NCBI RefSeq assembly: GCF_900626075.1 | Contig: NZ_UYZY01000002.1 | Span: 124,001-188,000, forward strand | Origin: Clostridium transplantifaecale | Lineage (GTDB): Bacteria; Bacillota; Clostridia; Lachnospirales; Lachnospiraceae | Direction of reading: 5' to 3' | DNA length: 64,000 bases | Shown here: positions 1 to 8,957 of the stretch, piece by piece | Position numbering within the stretch: position 1 is the first letter of the stretch | Layout: every line of letters starts with the position of its first letter | Position numbers and translations under genes: made by a program | Notes under the pieces: generated by a model | Databases searched by the model: none | Told to the model about the DNA's origin: nothing | The model's input: the letters and a program-made list of their open reading frames with translations, nothing else

Positions 1-65
1 GCAGTCGCAGTTCCTGTATAATTATACTTGCGTCATGTTTATTATTGCTAAACTTTTAAGTTAAT

Positions 66-105
66 TTTACATTCATTTAGTAATGGTAAACTTTTTCCTT
101 ATAAT
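66..105 (+). promoter_or_regulatory. Candidate promoter and operator upstream of the polyamine operon
   Basis: A TATAAT box lies at 100-105. No convincing -35 box is seen. Just upstream, TTTAC (66-70) and GTAAA (86-90) form inverted half-sites 15 bases apart. They could be the operator of the XRE-cupin regulator encoded next. Autoregulation is an inference. Confidence 0.35.
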
Positions 106-194
106 AACAGAATTAAAACGCAAAATAAGAGTACGGTAATAACAGTGCGGTAATCACGCGCTGCGAAAAACATCCCGCACGAAAGGAGGAAGCC

Positions 195-728
195 GTGAAT
201 ATCGGAGCCAAACTGAAAGAGCTGCGGACATTAAAGGGACTGACCCAGGAAGAACTGGCGGACCGCGCAGAGCTTTCCAAGGGATTTATCTCCCAGCTTG
301 AGAGGGATCTGACCTCTCCGTCCATCGCCACACTGATGGATATTCTGCAGTGTCTGGGTACTACCATCGGCGAATTTTTCAATGAAACGCCGGAGGAACA
401 GATCGTCTTTGGAAAGAGTGATTATTTTACAAAAGAGGACACGGAACTTAAAAATGAAATCAAGTGGATTATCCCGAACGCCCAGAAGAACATCATGGAA
501 CCAATCCACCTTGTCCTTTCGCCCGACGGCTCCACCTATCCGGACGCTCCGCATGAGGGGGAGGAATTCGGCTACGTCCTGCAGGGCAGTATCTCCATCC
601 ACCTGGGAAACCGTACTTATAAAGCTAAAAAAGGGGAATCCTTCTACTATATAAGCGACAAGACACATTACCTGTCTAGCAAATCGGGGGCATCCATCAT
701 CTGGGTCAGCTCTCCGCCAAGCTTTTAA
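195..728 (+). CDS. XRE-family regulator with C-terminal cupin domain (PuuR/PotR-like)
   Basis: A cytosolic transcription factor of 177 residues. The GTG start is set by AAAGGAGG five bases upstream. Residues about 5-60 form an HTH_3 domain ([20 protein letters not shown] with the recognition helix after it). Residues about 105-175 form a small cupin barrel ([20 protein letters not shown]). This architecture is common in regulators of polyamine and amino-acid transport, where the cupin is thought to sense the ligand. It sits 25 bases upstream of potA on the same strand, so it very likely controls the pot operon and is co-transcribed with it. The exact ligand is not visible in the sequence; polyamines are inferred from the neighbours. 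Confidence 0.9.
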   Translation: MNIGAKLKELRTLKGLTQEELADRAELSKGFISQLERDLTSPSIATLMDILQCLGTTIGEFFNETPEEQIVFGKSDYFTKEDTELKNEIKWIIPNAQKNIMEPIHLVLSPDGSTYPDAPHEGEEFGYVLQGSISIHLGNRTYKAKKGESFYYISDKTHYLSSKSGASIIWVSSPPSF

Positions 729-753
729 TAATTATTACACACGGAGGAAAACT

Positions 754-1830
754 ATGAGCCAGCCATTAATTGATTTAGTTAACATAACCAAGAGCTACGA
801 CAGCAATGTTGTCCTTGATGATCTCTCCCTCTCCGTTAAGGAGAATTCCTTCGTCACCCTCCTCGGCCCCAGCGGCTGCGGCAAGACGACCACCCTTCGC
901 ATCATCGGCGGTTTCGAATCCGCTGACAGCGGGAAAGTAATTTTCGGCGGAAACGACATTACCAAACTCCCGCCCAACAAACGCCAGCTAAACACCGTAT
1001 TTCAGAAATACGCCCTGTTTCCCCATATGAGCATTGCCGACAATATCGCATTCGGCCTTAAAATCAAGAATAAACCCAAGCAATATATCGATGATAAGAT
1101 CAAATACGCTTTAAAACTTGTTAATCTGGACGGCTTTGAAAACCGTTCCGTCGACTCGCTCAGCGGCGGACAGCAGCAGCGTATCGCCATTGCCCGCGCC
1201 ATCGTGAATGAGCCGAAGGTCCTGCTTTTGGACGAGCCGCTCGGAGCCCTGGATCTCAAGCTCCGCCAGGACATGCAGTACGAGCTGATCCGGCTGAAAA
1301 ATGAGCTGGGAATTACATTTATCTATGTAACCCACGACCAGGAGGAAGCGCTGACCATGTCCGACACCATCGTCGTCATGAACCAGGGCTACATCCAGCA
1401 GATGGGTTCCCCGGAACAGATCTACAATGAGCCGGAGAACGCCTTTGTAGCCGATTTTATCGGCGAGAGTAATATTGTGGACGGGCTGATGCTCCACGAC
1501 GAGCTGGTGGAAATCTTCGGCGCAAAGTTTCCCTGTGTAGACCGCGGATTCGGAGTAAGACAGCCGGTGGACGTGGTCATCCGACCCGAGGACATCGACC
1601 TTGTGAAACCGGAGCTGGGAACTCTGGAAGGCGTTGTCACCCACCTGATTTTCAAGGGTGTGCACTATGAGATGGAGGTTACGACCCCCGACGGTTTTGA
1701 ATGGCTGGTTCACAGTACGGATATGTGCCCGGTGGGCGAGAAGGTCGGCATCCACGTTGATCCTTTTGATATCCAGATTATGAATAAACCAGCCTCTGAA
1801 GATGAGGAGGCGGTAAGTATCGATGAATAA
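754..1830 (+). CDS. potA: Spermidine/putrescine ABC transporter ATP-binding protein PotA
   Basis: The ATPase of a polyamine importer, 358 residues, the usual PotA length. Visible motifs are Walker [10 protein letters not shown] (about residue 38), Q-loop, signature LSGGQQQR (about 137), Walker B VLLLDEP and the switch histidine in THDQEEA. A TOBE-type domain occupies the last 100 residues. The start has a strong GGAGGAAA site. Its stop overlaps the potB start by eight bases, so the two are translationally coupled. It works at the inner face of the membrane with PotB and the PotCD fusion encoded downstream. Confidence 0.95.
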   Translation: MSQPLIDLVNITKSYDSNVVLDDLSLSVKENSFVTLLGPSGCGKTTTLRIIGGFESADSGKVIFGGNDITKLPPNKRQLNTVFQKYALFPHMSIADNIAFGLKIKNKPKQYIDDKIKYALKLVNLDGFENRSVDSLSGGQQQRIAIARAIVNEPKVLLLDEPLGALDLKLRQDMQYELIRLKNELGITFIYVTHDQEEALTMSDTIVVMNQGYIQQMGSPEQIYNEPENAFVADFIGESNIVDGLMLHDELVEIFGAKFPCVDRGFGVRQPVDVVIRPEDIDLVKPELGTLEGVVTHLIFKGVHYEMEVTTPDGFEWLVHSTDMCPVGEKVGIHVDPFDIQIMNKPASEDEEAVSIDE

Positions 1831-2644
1831 ATCTGTAAAACGGCTTCTGGCCGGCCCTTATATCGTCTGGATGATCGGTTTTACCATCATCCCGCTTCTG
1901 CTGATCGTCTTCTACGGCCTGACCGACAAAAGCGGAGCATTTACACTGTCAAACGTGCTGGCAATCGGTACGCTCGAACACGCCAAGGCGCTTTTTCTCT
2001 CCCTTGGCCTGTCGCTCTTAAGCACACTGATCTGTCTCGTGCTGGCTTATCCGCTGGCTATGATTCTCCGTAAAAAGGACATCGGACAGGGCAGTTTTAT
2101 GGTGTTTATCTTCATCCTTCCGATGTGGATGAATTTCCTGCTGCGCACCCTGGCCTGGCAGACCCTGCTTGAGAAAAACGGCGTTATCAACGGCATCCTG
2201 AACTTTCTGCACCTGCCGAATATCGCCATTATCAATACACCGTGGGCTATCATCCTGGGCATGGTTTACAACTTCCTGCCTTTCATGATTCTTCCGATTT
2301 ACAACGTGCTTGCCAAAATCGACGACAACACCATCAATGCGGCCAAGGATTTGGGCGCCAACGATTTCCAGACGCTTACCCATATCTGGATTCCCTTAAG
2401 CCTGCCCGGCATCATCAGCGGCATCACGATGGTTTTCGTTCCCGCCCTGACCACTTTCGTTATCTCAAATCTTCTGGGCGGCAGCAAGATCCTCCTGATC
2501 GGCAACGTCATCGAGCAGGAATTTACAAAAGGAAGCAACTGGAACCTGGGTTCCGGCCTCTCCCTCGTGCTGATGGTATTCATTTTACTGAGTATGGCCC
2601 TCATTGCCAAATACGATAAAGAAGGGGAGGGTACGGCATTCTGA
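1823..2644 (+). CDS. potB: Spermidine/putrescine ABC transporter permease PotB
   Basis: A 273-residue integral membrane permease with about six hydrophobic segments. The EAA-type cytoplasmic loop is visible as [20 protein letters not shown] (about 170-190); it contacts the ATPase. The length and the N-terminal pattern ([20 protein letters not shown]) match PotB. The gene overlaps potA at its start, and its stop shares one base with the next start (TGATG), the normal arrangement of a pot operon. Confidence 0.93.
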   Translation: MNKSVKRLLAGPYIVWMIGFTIIPLLLIVFYGLTDKSGAFTLSNVLAIGTLEHAKALFLSLGLSLLSTLICLVLAYPLAMILRKKDIGQGSFMVFIFILPMWMNFLLRTLAWQTLLEKNGVINGILNFLHLPNIAIINTPWAIILGMVYNFLPFMILPIYNVLAKIDDNTINAAKDLGANDFQTLTHIWIPLSLPGIISGITMVFVPALTTFVISNLLGGSKILLIGNVIEQEFTKGSNWNLGSGLSLVLMVFILLSMALIAKYDKEGEGTAF

Positions 2645-4572
2645 TGAGAAAATATACGTTAAAACAGTTTTTCCAGGATTTTTACCTGGTGCTGATCCTG
2701 ATATTTTTGTATGCTCCTATTGTCACAATGATGGTTTTGTCCTTTAATAATACAAAGTCCAGAACACTCTGGGGCGGCTTTACGACAAAATGGTATTCGC
2801 AGATGTTTGAGAACCAGGCGATTATGAACGCCCTCTATAACACGCTGCTTATCGCTTTCGCCTCGGCGCTCATTGCCACGATTATCGGAACCGTGGCCGG
2901 CATCGGCATTAACAGCATGAAAAAAGTGCCGCGCACCATTGTCATGGGCGTAAATAACATTCCGATGTTAAATTCCGAGATTGTAACTGGTATTTCCCTG
3001 ATGCTGGCATTTATCGCCTTCGGTATCTCCCTGGGATTCAAAACCGTTTTAATCGCCCATATTACATTTAACATTCCCTACGTCATCCTGAGCGTCATGC
3101 CGAAGCTGAAACAGACGAACAAGTCCACCTATGAGGCGGCCATGGATCTGGGCGCAGGCCCGGTGCAGGCATTTTTCAAGGTGGTCTTCCCCGACATTAT
3201 GCCGGGAGTGCTGTCCGGTTTTCTGATGGCTTTTACCATGTCGTTAGACGACTTTATCATCACCCATTTCACCAGGGGTGCAGGCATCGACACCCTGTCC
3301 ACGCTGATTTACAGCGAGGTGAGGCGTGGGATCAAGCCGTCCATGTATGCTCTGTCCACGATTATTTTCATGACGGTCCTGGTGCTTTTAATCATCACTA
3401 ACTTTTCTCCGGATGAACCGAAAAAGACCGCGGGAACGATTTCCCTGGATGAAAGTATCAGGCGCAGGAAGAGAAACAGCAACATTAAGCGCGGCGTACT
3501 CGGATTTGCCACGGCAGTGATCGTCTGCGTGGTCGGTTTTACCACCTACGGACGTTACTCTACCAAGCATTCCAACGAACTTTTCGTCTACAACTGGGGC
3601 GAATACATCGATGATTCCGTCATTGAGGAGTTTGAGGCGGAGACGGGCATCAAAGTCACCTATGACCTGTTTGAAACAAATGAGGAGATGTACCCCGTCA
3701 TCGAGGCTGGGGCGGTAAATTATGACGTCGTCTGTCCGTCCGACTATATGATTCAGAAAATGGCCGAGAACGGTCTTCTGGCCGAGATTGATTTTGACAA
3801 TATCCCGAACCTTGCTAACATCGATCCCAAGTTTATCGAAATGTCGCGGGAATTTGACCCGGAGAATCTCTACTCCGTGCCATATACCTGGGGCACCGTG
3901 GGAATCCTTTATAACACTAAGACAATTGAGGAGCGCGGCCTTCCGGTTCCCGAAAAATGGTCCGACCTGTGGAACCCGGAATACAAGGGAGAAATCCTTA
4001 TGCAGGACAGCGTCCGCGACGCCTTCATGGTAGCCCTGAAAGCACAGGGGTATTCAATGAATACCGAAGATATCAATGAGCTTCAGGCCGCCAAGGCCGA
4101 TTTGATTGCACAGAAACCGCTCGTCCAGGCCTATGTCATCGATCAGGTCCGCGATAAGATGATCGGCGGCGAAGCGGCCCTGGGTGTTATCTACTCGGGC
4201 GAGATGCTCTACATCCAGGAGGAGGTGGAGGCCCAGAATCTTGATTACTCTCTGGAATATGTCCTTCCCGAGGAAGGCACCAACCTGTGGATTGATTCCT
4301 GGGTCATCCCGGCCAGTGCAAAGAATAAAGAAAACGCCGAGAAGTGGATTGATTTCCTCTGCCGTCCTGATATCGCCCTGAAAAACTTTGAATACATCAC
4401 CTATGCAACGCCGAATAAGGCGGCCAAGGCTCTTCTGGACGAGGATATGCAGAACAACAAAGCCGTATTCCCGGATATGGATAAGCTGGACAACTGTGAA
4501 GTTTACCGTTATCTCGGCGATGAGACGGATGCGGTTTACAACAATCTGTGGAAAGAAGTAAAATCAAACTGA
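2644..4572 (+). CDS. potCD: PotC-PotD fusion: polyamine permease joined to substrate-binding protein
   Basis: One 642-residue protein combines two usually separate parts. Residues 1-about 265 are a PotC-type permease with an EAA loop (AAMDLGAGPVQAFFKVVFPD). A charged linker (RRRKRNSN) and a further membrane segment (about 280-302) follow. From about 312 comes a mature PotD-like periplasmic-binding domain beginning ELFVYNWGEYIDDSVIEEFE and running to the end. The extra membrane segment replaces the signal peptide or lipid anchor of a free PotD, so the binding domain is tethered outside the cell. No stop or frameshift interrupts the join. Such permease/binding-protein fusions occur in other Firmicutes. 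Spermidine or putrescine is the likely substrate, by family. Confidence 0.93.
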   Translation: MRKYTLKQFFQDFYLVLILIFLYAPIVTMMVLSFNNTKSRTLWGGFTTKWYSQMFENQAIMNALYNTLLIAFASALIATIIGTVAGIGINSMKKVPRTIVMGVNNIPMLNSEIVTGISLMLAFIAFGISLGFKTVLIAHITFNIPYVILSVMPKLKQTNKSTYEAAMDLGAGPVQAFFKVVFPDIMPGVLSGFLMAFTMSLDDFIITHFTRGAGIDTLSTLIYSEVRRGIKPSMYALSTIIFMTVLVLLIITNFSPDEPKKTAGTISLDESIRRRKRNSNIKRGVLGFATAVIVCVVGFTTYGRYSTKHSNELFVYNWGEYIDDSVIEEFEAETGIKVTYDLFETNEEMYPVIEAGAVNYDVVCPSDYMIQKMAENGLLAEIDFDNIPNLANIDPKFIEMSREFDPENLYSVPYTWGTVGILYNTKTIEERGLPVPEKWSDLWNPEYKGEILMQDSVRDAFMVALKAQGYSMNTEDINELQAAKADLIAQKPLVQAYVIDQVRDKMIGGEAALGVIYSGEMLYIQEEVEAQNLDYSLEYVLPEEGTNLWIDSWVIPASAKNKENAEKWIDFLCRPDIALKNFEYITYATPNKAAKALLDEDMQNNKAVFPDMDKLDNCEVYRYLGDETDAVYNNLWKEVKSN

Positions 4573-4582
4573 TTGAGAAGAC

Positions 4583-4611
4583 TTGAAAAAGCGGCAGGAA
4601 AAACGTACAAT
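4583..4611 (+). promoter_or_regulatory. Sigma-A type promoter for the NifX-like gene
   Basis: TTGAAA (4583-4588) and TACAAT (4606-4611) are separated by 17 bases, about 90 bases before the 4704 start. It suggests the NifX-like gene is transcribed separately from potABCD. Confidence 0.55.
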
Positions 4612-4703
4612 CATACTTAGCCGGCCGTTTAAATTTCTCATTCTGTAAACGATACGGCCAGCTGAACGTTTTAATGCAGAAAGCATGGAAAGGAAGGCAT
4701 CAC

Positions 4704-5123
4704 ATGAAAATTGCAGTACCTTACACAGACGGCCAGGTGTTCCAGCACTTTGGCAAATCAGAGAATTTTAAAATTTATGACACGGTGGATGATGAGATCC
4801 TCTCCTCCGAGGTTGTCGATACCAACGGAAGCGGCCATGCCGCTCTGGCAGATTTCCTCGCGGAGAGAGGCGTTAACGTACTGATCTGCGGCGGCATTGG
4901 CGTCGGAGCCGTGGCAGCTCTTAAGAATGCAGGAATCCAGATTCTGGGCGGCGCTTCGGGTGAGGCGGATGAGAGGGTAGCTGATTTTCTCGGCGGAGCG
5001 CTTCACTTTGACACAGCCGGTTCCTGCGCTACCTGCACCTCCTCCTGCGGCCATCATCACGAGGACGGCGAGGAAGAAGAATGTGACGGCAATGTGAGCG
5101 CCTGCGGCAGCTCCTGTTTTTAA
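4704..5123 (+). CDS. NifX/NifB-type iron-molybdenum cofactor domain protein, Cys/His-rich tail
   Basis: A small cytosolic protein of 139 residues from the ATG at 4704, which has AAGGAAGG upstream; an earlier in-frame ATG at 4674 lacks a site. Residues 1-about 105 match the dinitrogenase FeMo-cofactor family (MKIAVPYTDGQVFQHFGKSE, then the glycine-rich LICGGIGVGAVAALKNAGI). In nitrogen fixers this fold binds FeMo-co precursors, but stand-alone copies are common in anaerobes without nitrogenase and their role is unknown. The C-terminal 30 residues are rich in Cys, His and Glu (CATCTSSCGHHHED), suggesting metal or cluster binding. No nif genes are nearby. Confidence 0.85.
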   Translation: MKIAVPYTDGQVFQHFGKSENFKIYDTVDDEILSSEVVDTNGSGHAALADFLAERGVNVLICGGIGVGAVAALKNAGIQILGGASGEADERVADFLGGALHFDTAGSCATCTSSCGHHHEDGEEEECDGNVSACGSSCF

Positions 5124-5152
5124 AAAACGGCAAAGCATAAAAAGAACATCAG

Positions 5153-5178
5153 AAAGAGTCCGGCAAGCCGGACTCTTT
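5153..5178 (+). terminator. Intrinsic terminator after the NifX-like gene
   Basis: AAAGAGTCCGGC and GCCGGACTCTTT form a 12-bp stem around a two-base centre (effectively a four-base loop), ending in a short T run 30 bases after the stop codon. Confidence 0.75.
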
Positions 5179-5200
5179 CGCCGTGACCCCAAGACCGTCC

Positions 5201-5340
5201 CTACGGCATATTCTTAAACCCATGCGATGTAGCAACCGCCATCACCCGATCGGTGCTTCTCACCTCCCCTTTCTCAATCAGCTCTCTCAGTGCACCTAAA
5301 ATCACTGCCGTTCCCCTACCCTCCCGGATTGCCTCTTCCT
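5201..5340 (-). pseudogene. C-terminal remnant resembling a threonine synthase-like PLP enzyme
   Basis: Read on the minus strand, this gives a short end fragment, GRGTAVILGALRELIEKGEV followed by a TSHGFKN motif and a stop. It resembles the last 40 residues of threonine synthase/PLP-fold enzymes, where a TGHGLKDP motif is typical. No start codon, ribosome binding site or upstream catalytic domain is present. It meets a different gene fragment on the opposite strand near 5310-5345, as expected after a deletion. The similarity was judged by eye. Confidence 0.4.
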
Positions 5341-5486
5341 TTCTGGAATCGGGACAGCTCATCGAAATACCATACGCAGAATCCGAAAAAGGTCCGCGTG
5401 AGGAGGGTTTTCTCATCTATTCCCCAAAACGGGCGAAAGAACTGGAGCCATATATTGAAGAATTTATGAAATTCTCTTTACTGTAA
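5310..5486 (+). pseudogene. C-terminal remnant resembling a LysR-type regulator
   Basis: On the plus strand the frame ending at 5486 reads RIASSFLESGQLIEIPYAE, then EEGFLIYSPKR and an EPYIEEFMKF tail. This resembles the last part of a LysR effector-binding domain. There is no HTH, start or ribosome binding site. A strong terminator follows directly (5504-5548), as expected of a former gene end. The LysR reading is an inference from a short fragment. Confidence 0.4.
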
Positions 5487-5503
5487 AACAGCAGCACAAC
5501 TAT

Positions 5504-5548
5504 CTCCTGCATACCACTCTCATTTTTATGTGGTATGCAGGAGTTTTT
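5504..5548 (+). terminator. Strong intrinsic terminator
   Basis: CTCCTGCATACCAC (5504-5517) pairs perfectly with GTGGTATGCAGGAG (5530-5543) and is followed by TTTTT. It closes the LysR-like remnant. Confidence 0.85.
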
Positions 5549-5574
5549 AATTTGACGGAACGTTCTCAGAATTT

Positions 5575-5586
5575 GTTACTGTTCAC
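5575..5586 (+). repeat. Dispersed 12-mer GTTACTGTTCAC, copy 1
   Basis: An exact copy of a 12-base word that recurs in intergenic DNA at 11581, 18744 (reverse), 21126 and 27588. See findings. Confidence 0.6.
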
Positions 5587-5780
5587 TCCGCGAGACAGAC
5601 TGCAGCGGGTGGAAAAAAAATAGATTTATTGTACTCTGTTGTAAAAAGTGCCGGAATACAAGCCTGTTTTCTCCTTTACCTGGAATCGTTATTGTATAAA
5701 AGGACGAAATTCAAAAGAAACTCTGGCAGAGCTGGCTATTTTCGACAAAAATTTCATTCGACTTTCAGCATGAAGCACAA

Positions 5781-5809
5781 TTGACAGTGAAAAAGTAGTA
5801 GATTATACT
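5781..5809 (+). promoter_or_regulatory. Sigma-A promoter for the GltS-creatininase-nitrilase operon
   Basis: TTGACA (5781-5786) and TATACT (5804-5809) have the ideal 17-base spacing. A 160-base leader follows. It contains an orphan AAGGAGG with no start codon near 5860 and a small hairpin TACCGGA/TCCGGTA (5924-5942). The rest of the 5549-5968 gap shows no gene. Confidence 0.75.
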
Positions 5810-5968
5810 TTATGTATTAAATAATACAAAGTGTACTGCGCAGAACATTTTGCCTTAAGGAGGTAATCAAACAAAGTCAATAAGGGAACAAAATTCAAAG
5901 TGAACGTAAGGAATCATGGGGAATACCGGATTAATTCCGGTAAAGTATGATACGTAAAGGAGATAGGT

Positions 5969-7315
5969 ATGACGCTGGCAGATGTTTTAATTGACTTTTC
6001 AATGATCAGTATTCTTCTCGTAGCGGGGGCTTGGCTGAGAAGAAAAATTAAATTTTTACAGATATATTATATCCCGGTTTCATTAATAGCAGGGATTTTA
6101 GGACTGCTCCTCGGACCTCAGGTCCTGGGGAAATTTTCTCCGGTATGCTTTTCATTTTCATCATCCATCGGCCAGTGGGCGGGTGTGCTGAGCGCCATTG
6201 TTTTCAGTTGTTCCTTCCTGGGACTTAAGCTGGAAAAGGTGTCCGGGGAAGCAATGCAGACTTATTTTTTAGCCGGAACAATTCATCAGATGCAGATTAT
6301 CGCCGGATTGACCGTCACCTTCCTTCTGGGCCTCGTCTTTGCAGACCTGAAATTCGGTTTTGGAATCCTGCCTGTTCTGGGATTTTACGGGGGACATTCC
6401 ATGGCAATTGCAGGCGGAACCATCTTTGACGACGCGGGCTATATGGCGTCCGGCGAACAGGTGGGCGCCACCTTTGCCACAATCGGACTTCTGACCGGTG
6501 TCATCTGCGGAATGTTCCAAATCAACAGAGCGGCCCAGAAGGGCATAACAAAGGTAAAAATGAAACGGGAAGAGATGCCGGAAAGCATGCTGACGGGATT
6601 TTATCCGGAGGCTGAACGGCCTTCCATCGGCAACGCGGTGACATCCTCCGCAGCGCTCGATCCCCTTGGCTCCCAGGTCATGCTGGTCGGCTTTATCATC
6701 TTATGCGGCCATATCGTGAGGACGGGACTGATAAAAATCAATCCGTTTTTCAAGAATCTTCCTCTGTTTGCCTGCTGCCTGATCTTCAGCGCAATCTTCT
6801 GCCTGCTGACACAGAATGCGAAAAAGGTCAACGATATGATAGACCGCAAAACCGTCGTGAGAATCTCGGGAAGCGCCCTGGAGTACATGATAGCCGCCGC
6901 CCTTGCAACGACCAGCATCAGCGTTTTCACAACCTATGCGGTACCGCTTATCGTGGTTGGCCTCGCGGTCGCCGCAGTTACCTATTTTGCAAGTTTTATC
7001 CTGGCAAAATGGATCCTTCCGAAGGACGACTGTTTTGAGACATCGGTGGGGCTCTTCGGACAGTGCTGCGGAGTCCTGGCTACCGGCCTGCTGCTGTTAA
7101 AGGTAGTCGATCCCGATTTCCAGACGAATGCGGCTACGAACATCACTTCCTCCAGCACCCTGGGCTACACCTACCAGCTTCAGTATACGCTCGTATTTAT
7201 CGCGCTGATTATGACCCGTCCGATGTTTGTATATCTGTGGAGCTGGGGACTTCTGCTGATACTTCTGGGAGCCGGAATCTTTTTCGGAAAGAAATACAGG
7301 AATAAGACTATATAA
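5969..7315 (+). CDS. Sodium/glutamate symporter family (GltS/ESS) carrier
   Basis: An integral membrane protein of 448 residues with about ten to twelve hydrophobic segments and the repeated glycine-rich re-entrant motifs of the ESS family (GFYGGHSMAIAGGTIFDD near 140 and GLFGQCCGVLATGLLLLKV near 365). GltS members co-transport an acidic amino acid with sodium. The true substrate is unknown and could be another carboxylate, because the gene is co-transcribed with amide-hydrolase genes instead of glutamate genes. The start has AAAGGAGAT. A second, non-identical member of the family lies at 56727-58091. Confidence 0.88.
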   Translation: MTLADVLIDFSMISILLVAGAWLRRKIKFLQIYYIPVSLIAGILGLLLGPQVLGKFSPVCFSFSSSIGQWAGVLSAIVFSCSFLGLKLEKVSGEAMQTYFLAGTIHQMQIIAGLTVTFLLGLVFADLKFGFGILPVLGFYGGHSMAIAGGTIFDDAGYMASGEQVGATFATIGLLTGVICGMFQINRAAQKGITKVKMKREEMPESMLTGFYPEAERPSIGNAVTSSAALDPLGSQVMLVGFIILCGHIVRTGLIKINPFFKNLPLFACCLIFSAIFCLLTQNAKKVNDMIDRKTVVRISGSALEYMIAAALATTSISVFTTYAVPLIVVGLAVAAVTYFASFILAKWILPKDDCFETSVGLFGQCCGVLATGLLLLKVVDPDFQTNAATNITSSSTLGYTYQLQYTLVFIALIMTRPMFVYLWSWGLLLILLGAGIFFGKKYRNKTI

Positions 7316-7354
7316 AACTACAGTTTAATGATTGAATTAAAAGAGGAGAAAAAA

Positions 7355-8107
7355 ATGAAAAATACAAACTGGATAAAAGAAATGAGCTGGACCGAATTTG
7401 TAGAAAGGAAAGCCGGCTGTGATACAGTTATCATTCCTGCCGGAGCAATCGAGGTCTACGGCCCGCAGCTTCCGCTCGGTTCCGATTCCATCGTTTCAAA
7501 GGCGATCTGCGAAATGGTGGCGGAAAAGACGAACGCGATGATAGGACCGTTTATCGAGGTGGGCGAATCGGCCGCTCTCTATGGGTTCCCGGGAACAATC
7601 AAGATTATGCCGCAGACCTATTACCTGATGATGCGGGACATTATGGACTCCTTAGTCCACTGGGGTTTTAAGAACTTTATGTTCATCAACATGCACGCCG
7701 GCAACGTGCCGATTATCAGCCAGCTTTGCAGGGAATACCAGCGCTCATCCGGAATTACCTGCGCCCAGATTGACTGGTGGAGGTTCACCCAGCCAAACTC
7801 CGTTGGAATCTGTGAAAACACGGGATGGATGGCGCACGGACATGCCAGTGAGTGCGGCACCTCGGTAATGCTCTATCTCCACCCGGAATATGTGGATCTG
7901 ACCAAAACAGAGTGCATTAAAATGCCGGAGGAATACACAAAATACCCGGATATCGTCACTTACACGGAGTTCATGGACAAGACGCCGAACGGAATCCTCG
8001 GAGACGCTACAATCGGAACCAGGGAAAAGGGCGAGGCGATCGTCGCCAAATGTGTAGACAGGATTGTCACCTTTATGAAGAACGAGTTTAGCGGCCAGCC
8101 ATCTTAG
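7355..8107 (+). CDS. Creatininase-family amidohydrolase, EVYG variant (module A)
   Basis: A 250-residue protein of the creatininase family, whose members are metal enzymes that open or cleave amide bonds. The ATG at 7355 follows AGAGGAG; an upstream in-frame ATG (7328) precedes that site and is unlikely. The family motif appears as GAIEVYGPQLPLGSD (Glu33, Asp44). The usual metal-binding His of the E-Q-H-G motif is Tyr35 here. INMHAGN near 112-117 keeps the second-site His. It lies 13 bases before a nitrilase-family gene and follows a GltS-type carrier, suggesting uptake and stepwise breakdown of one amide-containing compound. Substrate unknown. Confidence 0.85.
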   Translation: MKNTNWIKEMSWTEFVERKAGCDTVIIPAGAIEVYGPQLPLGSDSIVSKAICEMVAEKTNAMIGPFIEVGESAALYGFPGTIKIMPQTYYLMMRDIMDSLVHWGFKNFMFINMHAGNVPIISQLCREYQRSSGITCAQIDWWRFTQPNSVGICENTGWMAHGHASECGTSVMLYLHPEYVDLTKTECIKMPEEYTKYPDIVTYTEFMDKTPNGILGDATIGTREKGEAIVAKCVDRIVTFMKNEFSGQPS

Positions 8108-8120
8108 AAGGAGAAAATAC

Positions 8121-8957
8121 ATGAATAAATTTACAGCCGCCGTCATCCAGATGGATTCCGGCAATGACATTGACCAGAACCTGAAAACACTGACGGCCTT
8201 TATCGGAGAAGCCGCCGCAAAAAATGCCGCTTTGATAGCAATGCCGGAAAATGTGAACTACGTGGGTGACGAGAGTGCAAAATACGCGGAAGAAGTTCCC
8301 GGAGGAAAGACATTCCTCACACTTTCGGCGCTGGCAAAGAAGCATCACGTCTGGCTCCACTGCGGAAGCATTTACGAAAAGAATCCAAGCGATCCACGGC
8401 CGTATAACTGCACGATGGTAATCGGGCCGGACGGGGAACTGAAAGCCAAATACCACAAGATGCACCCCTTTGATGTCGTAATTAAAAACGGCCCCACGGT
8501 CCGGGAATCGGACCGCATCTGTCCGGGGGAGGAAATTGTAACCGTGGATACGAAAGAGACAGGACACTGGGGTCTTTCCATCTGTTATGACATGCGGTTC
8601 TGTGAAATGTACCGCCTGATGGCCTTAGAAGGAGCGCAGATACTGTTTGTGCCGGCCGATTTTACCCTGAATACCGGCAAAGATCACTGGGAGACCATTC
8701 TCCGCACCCGTGCAATTGAAAACGGCTGCTATGTAATTGCACCCGGCCAGTACGGCATCAAGCCGAAGTTCCAGGCCTACGCAAAATCACTGGTCGTGGA
8801 TCCGTGGGGAAACGTTATTGCCAAGGCGCCCGACCACCCCTGCGTCATCACCGCTGAGATTGATCTGGATTATCTGGACAAGGTAAGAAAACAGGTATTT
8901 ACCCTGGAAAACCGGAGAGACGATATCTATCAGCTTGGCAGGCGGACGGAACGGTGA
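8121..8957 (+). CDS. Nitrilase-superfamily carbon-nitrogen hydrolase (module A)
   Basis: A cytosolic amidase of 278 residues. The Glu-Lys-Cys triad is visible: Glu43 in AMPENVNY, Lys113 in YHKMHP and Cys155 in LSICYDMRF. The second structural Glu is in the usual loop region. The family hydrolyses linear amides or N-carbamoyl groups and releases ammonia or amine. AGAAGGAG precedes the ATG. It differs clearly from the two near-identical nitrilase genes at 24098 and 33061. Its stop is followed in the same frame by the tail of a DMT transporter, so it once had the same nitrilase-exporter pairing as those two. Confidence 0.9.
   Translation: MNKFTAAVIQMDSGNDIDQNLKTLTAFIGEAAAKNAALIAMPENVNYVGDESAKYAEEVPGGKTFLTLSALAKKHHVWLHCGSIYEKNPSDPRPYNCTMVIGPDGELKAKYHKMHPFDVVIKNGPTVRESDRICPGEEIVTVDTKETGHWGLSICYDMRFCEMYRLMALEGAQILFVPADFTLNTGKDHWETILRTRAIENGCYVIAPGQYGIKPKFQAYAKSLVVDPWGNVIAKAPDHPCVITAEIDLDYLDKVRKQVFTLENRRDDIYQLGRRTER

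Noticed and set aside
4704..5123. Evidence for nitrogen fixation
   Set aside because: Stand-alone NifX-like proteins are common in anaerobes without nitrogenase; no nifHDK genes are present.
5855..5870. AAGGAGG in the GltS leader as start of a leader peptide
   Set aside because: No ATG, GTG or TTG at a suitable distance downstream.
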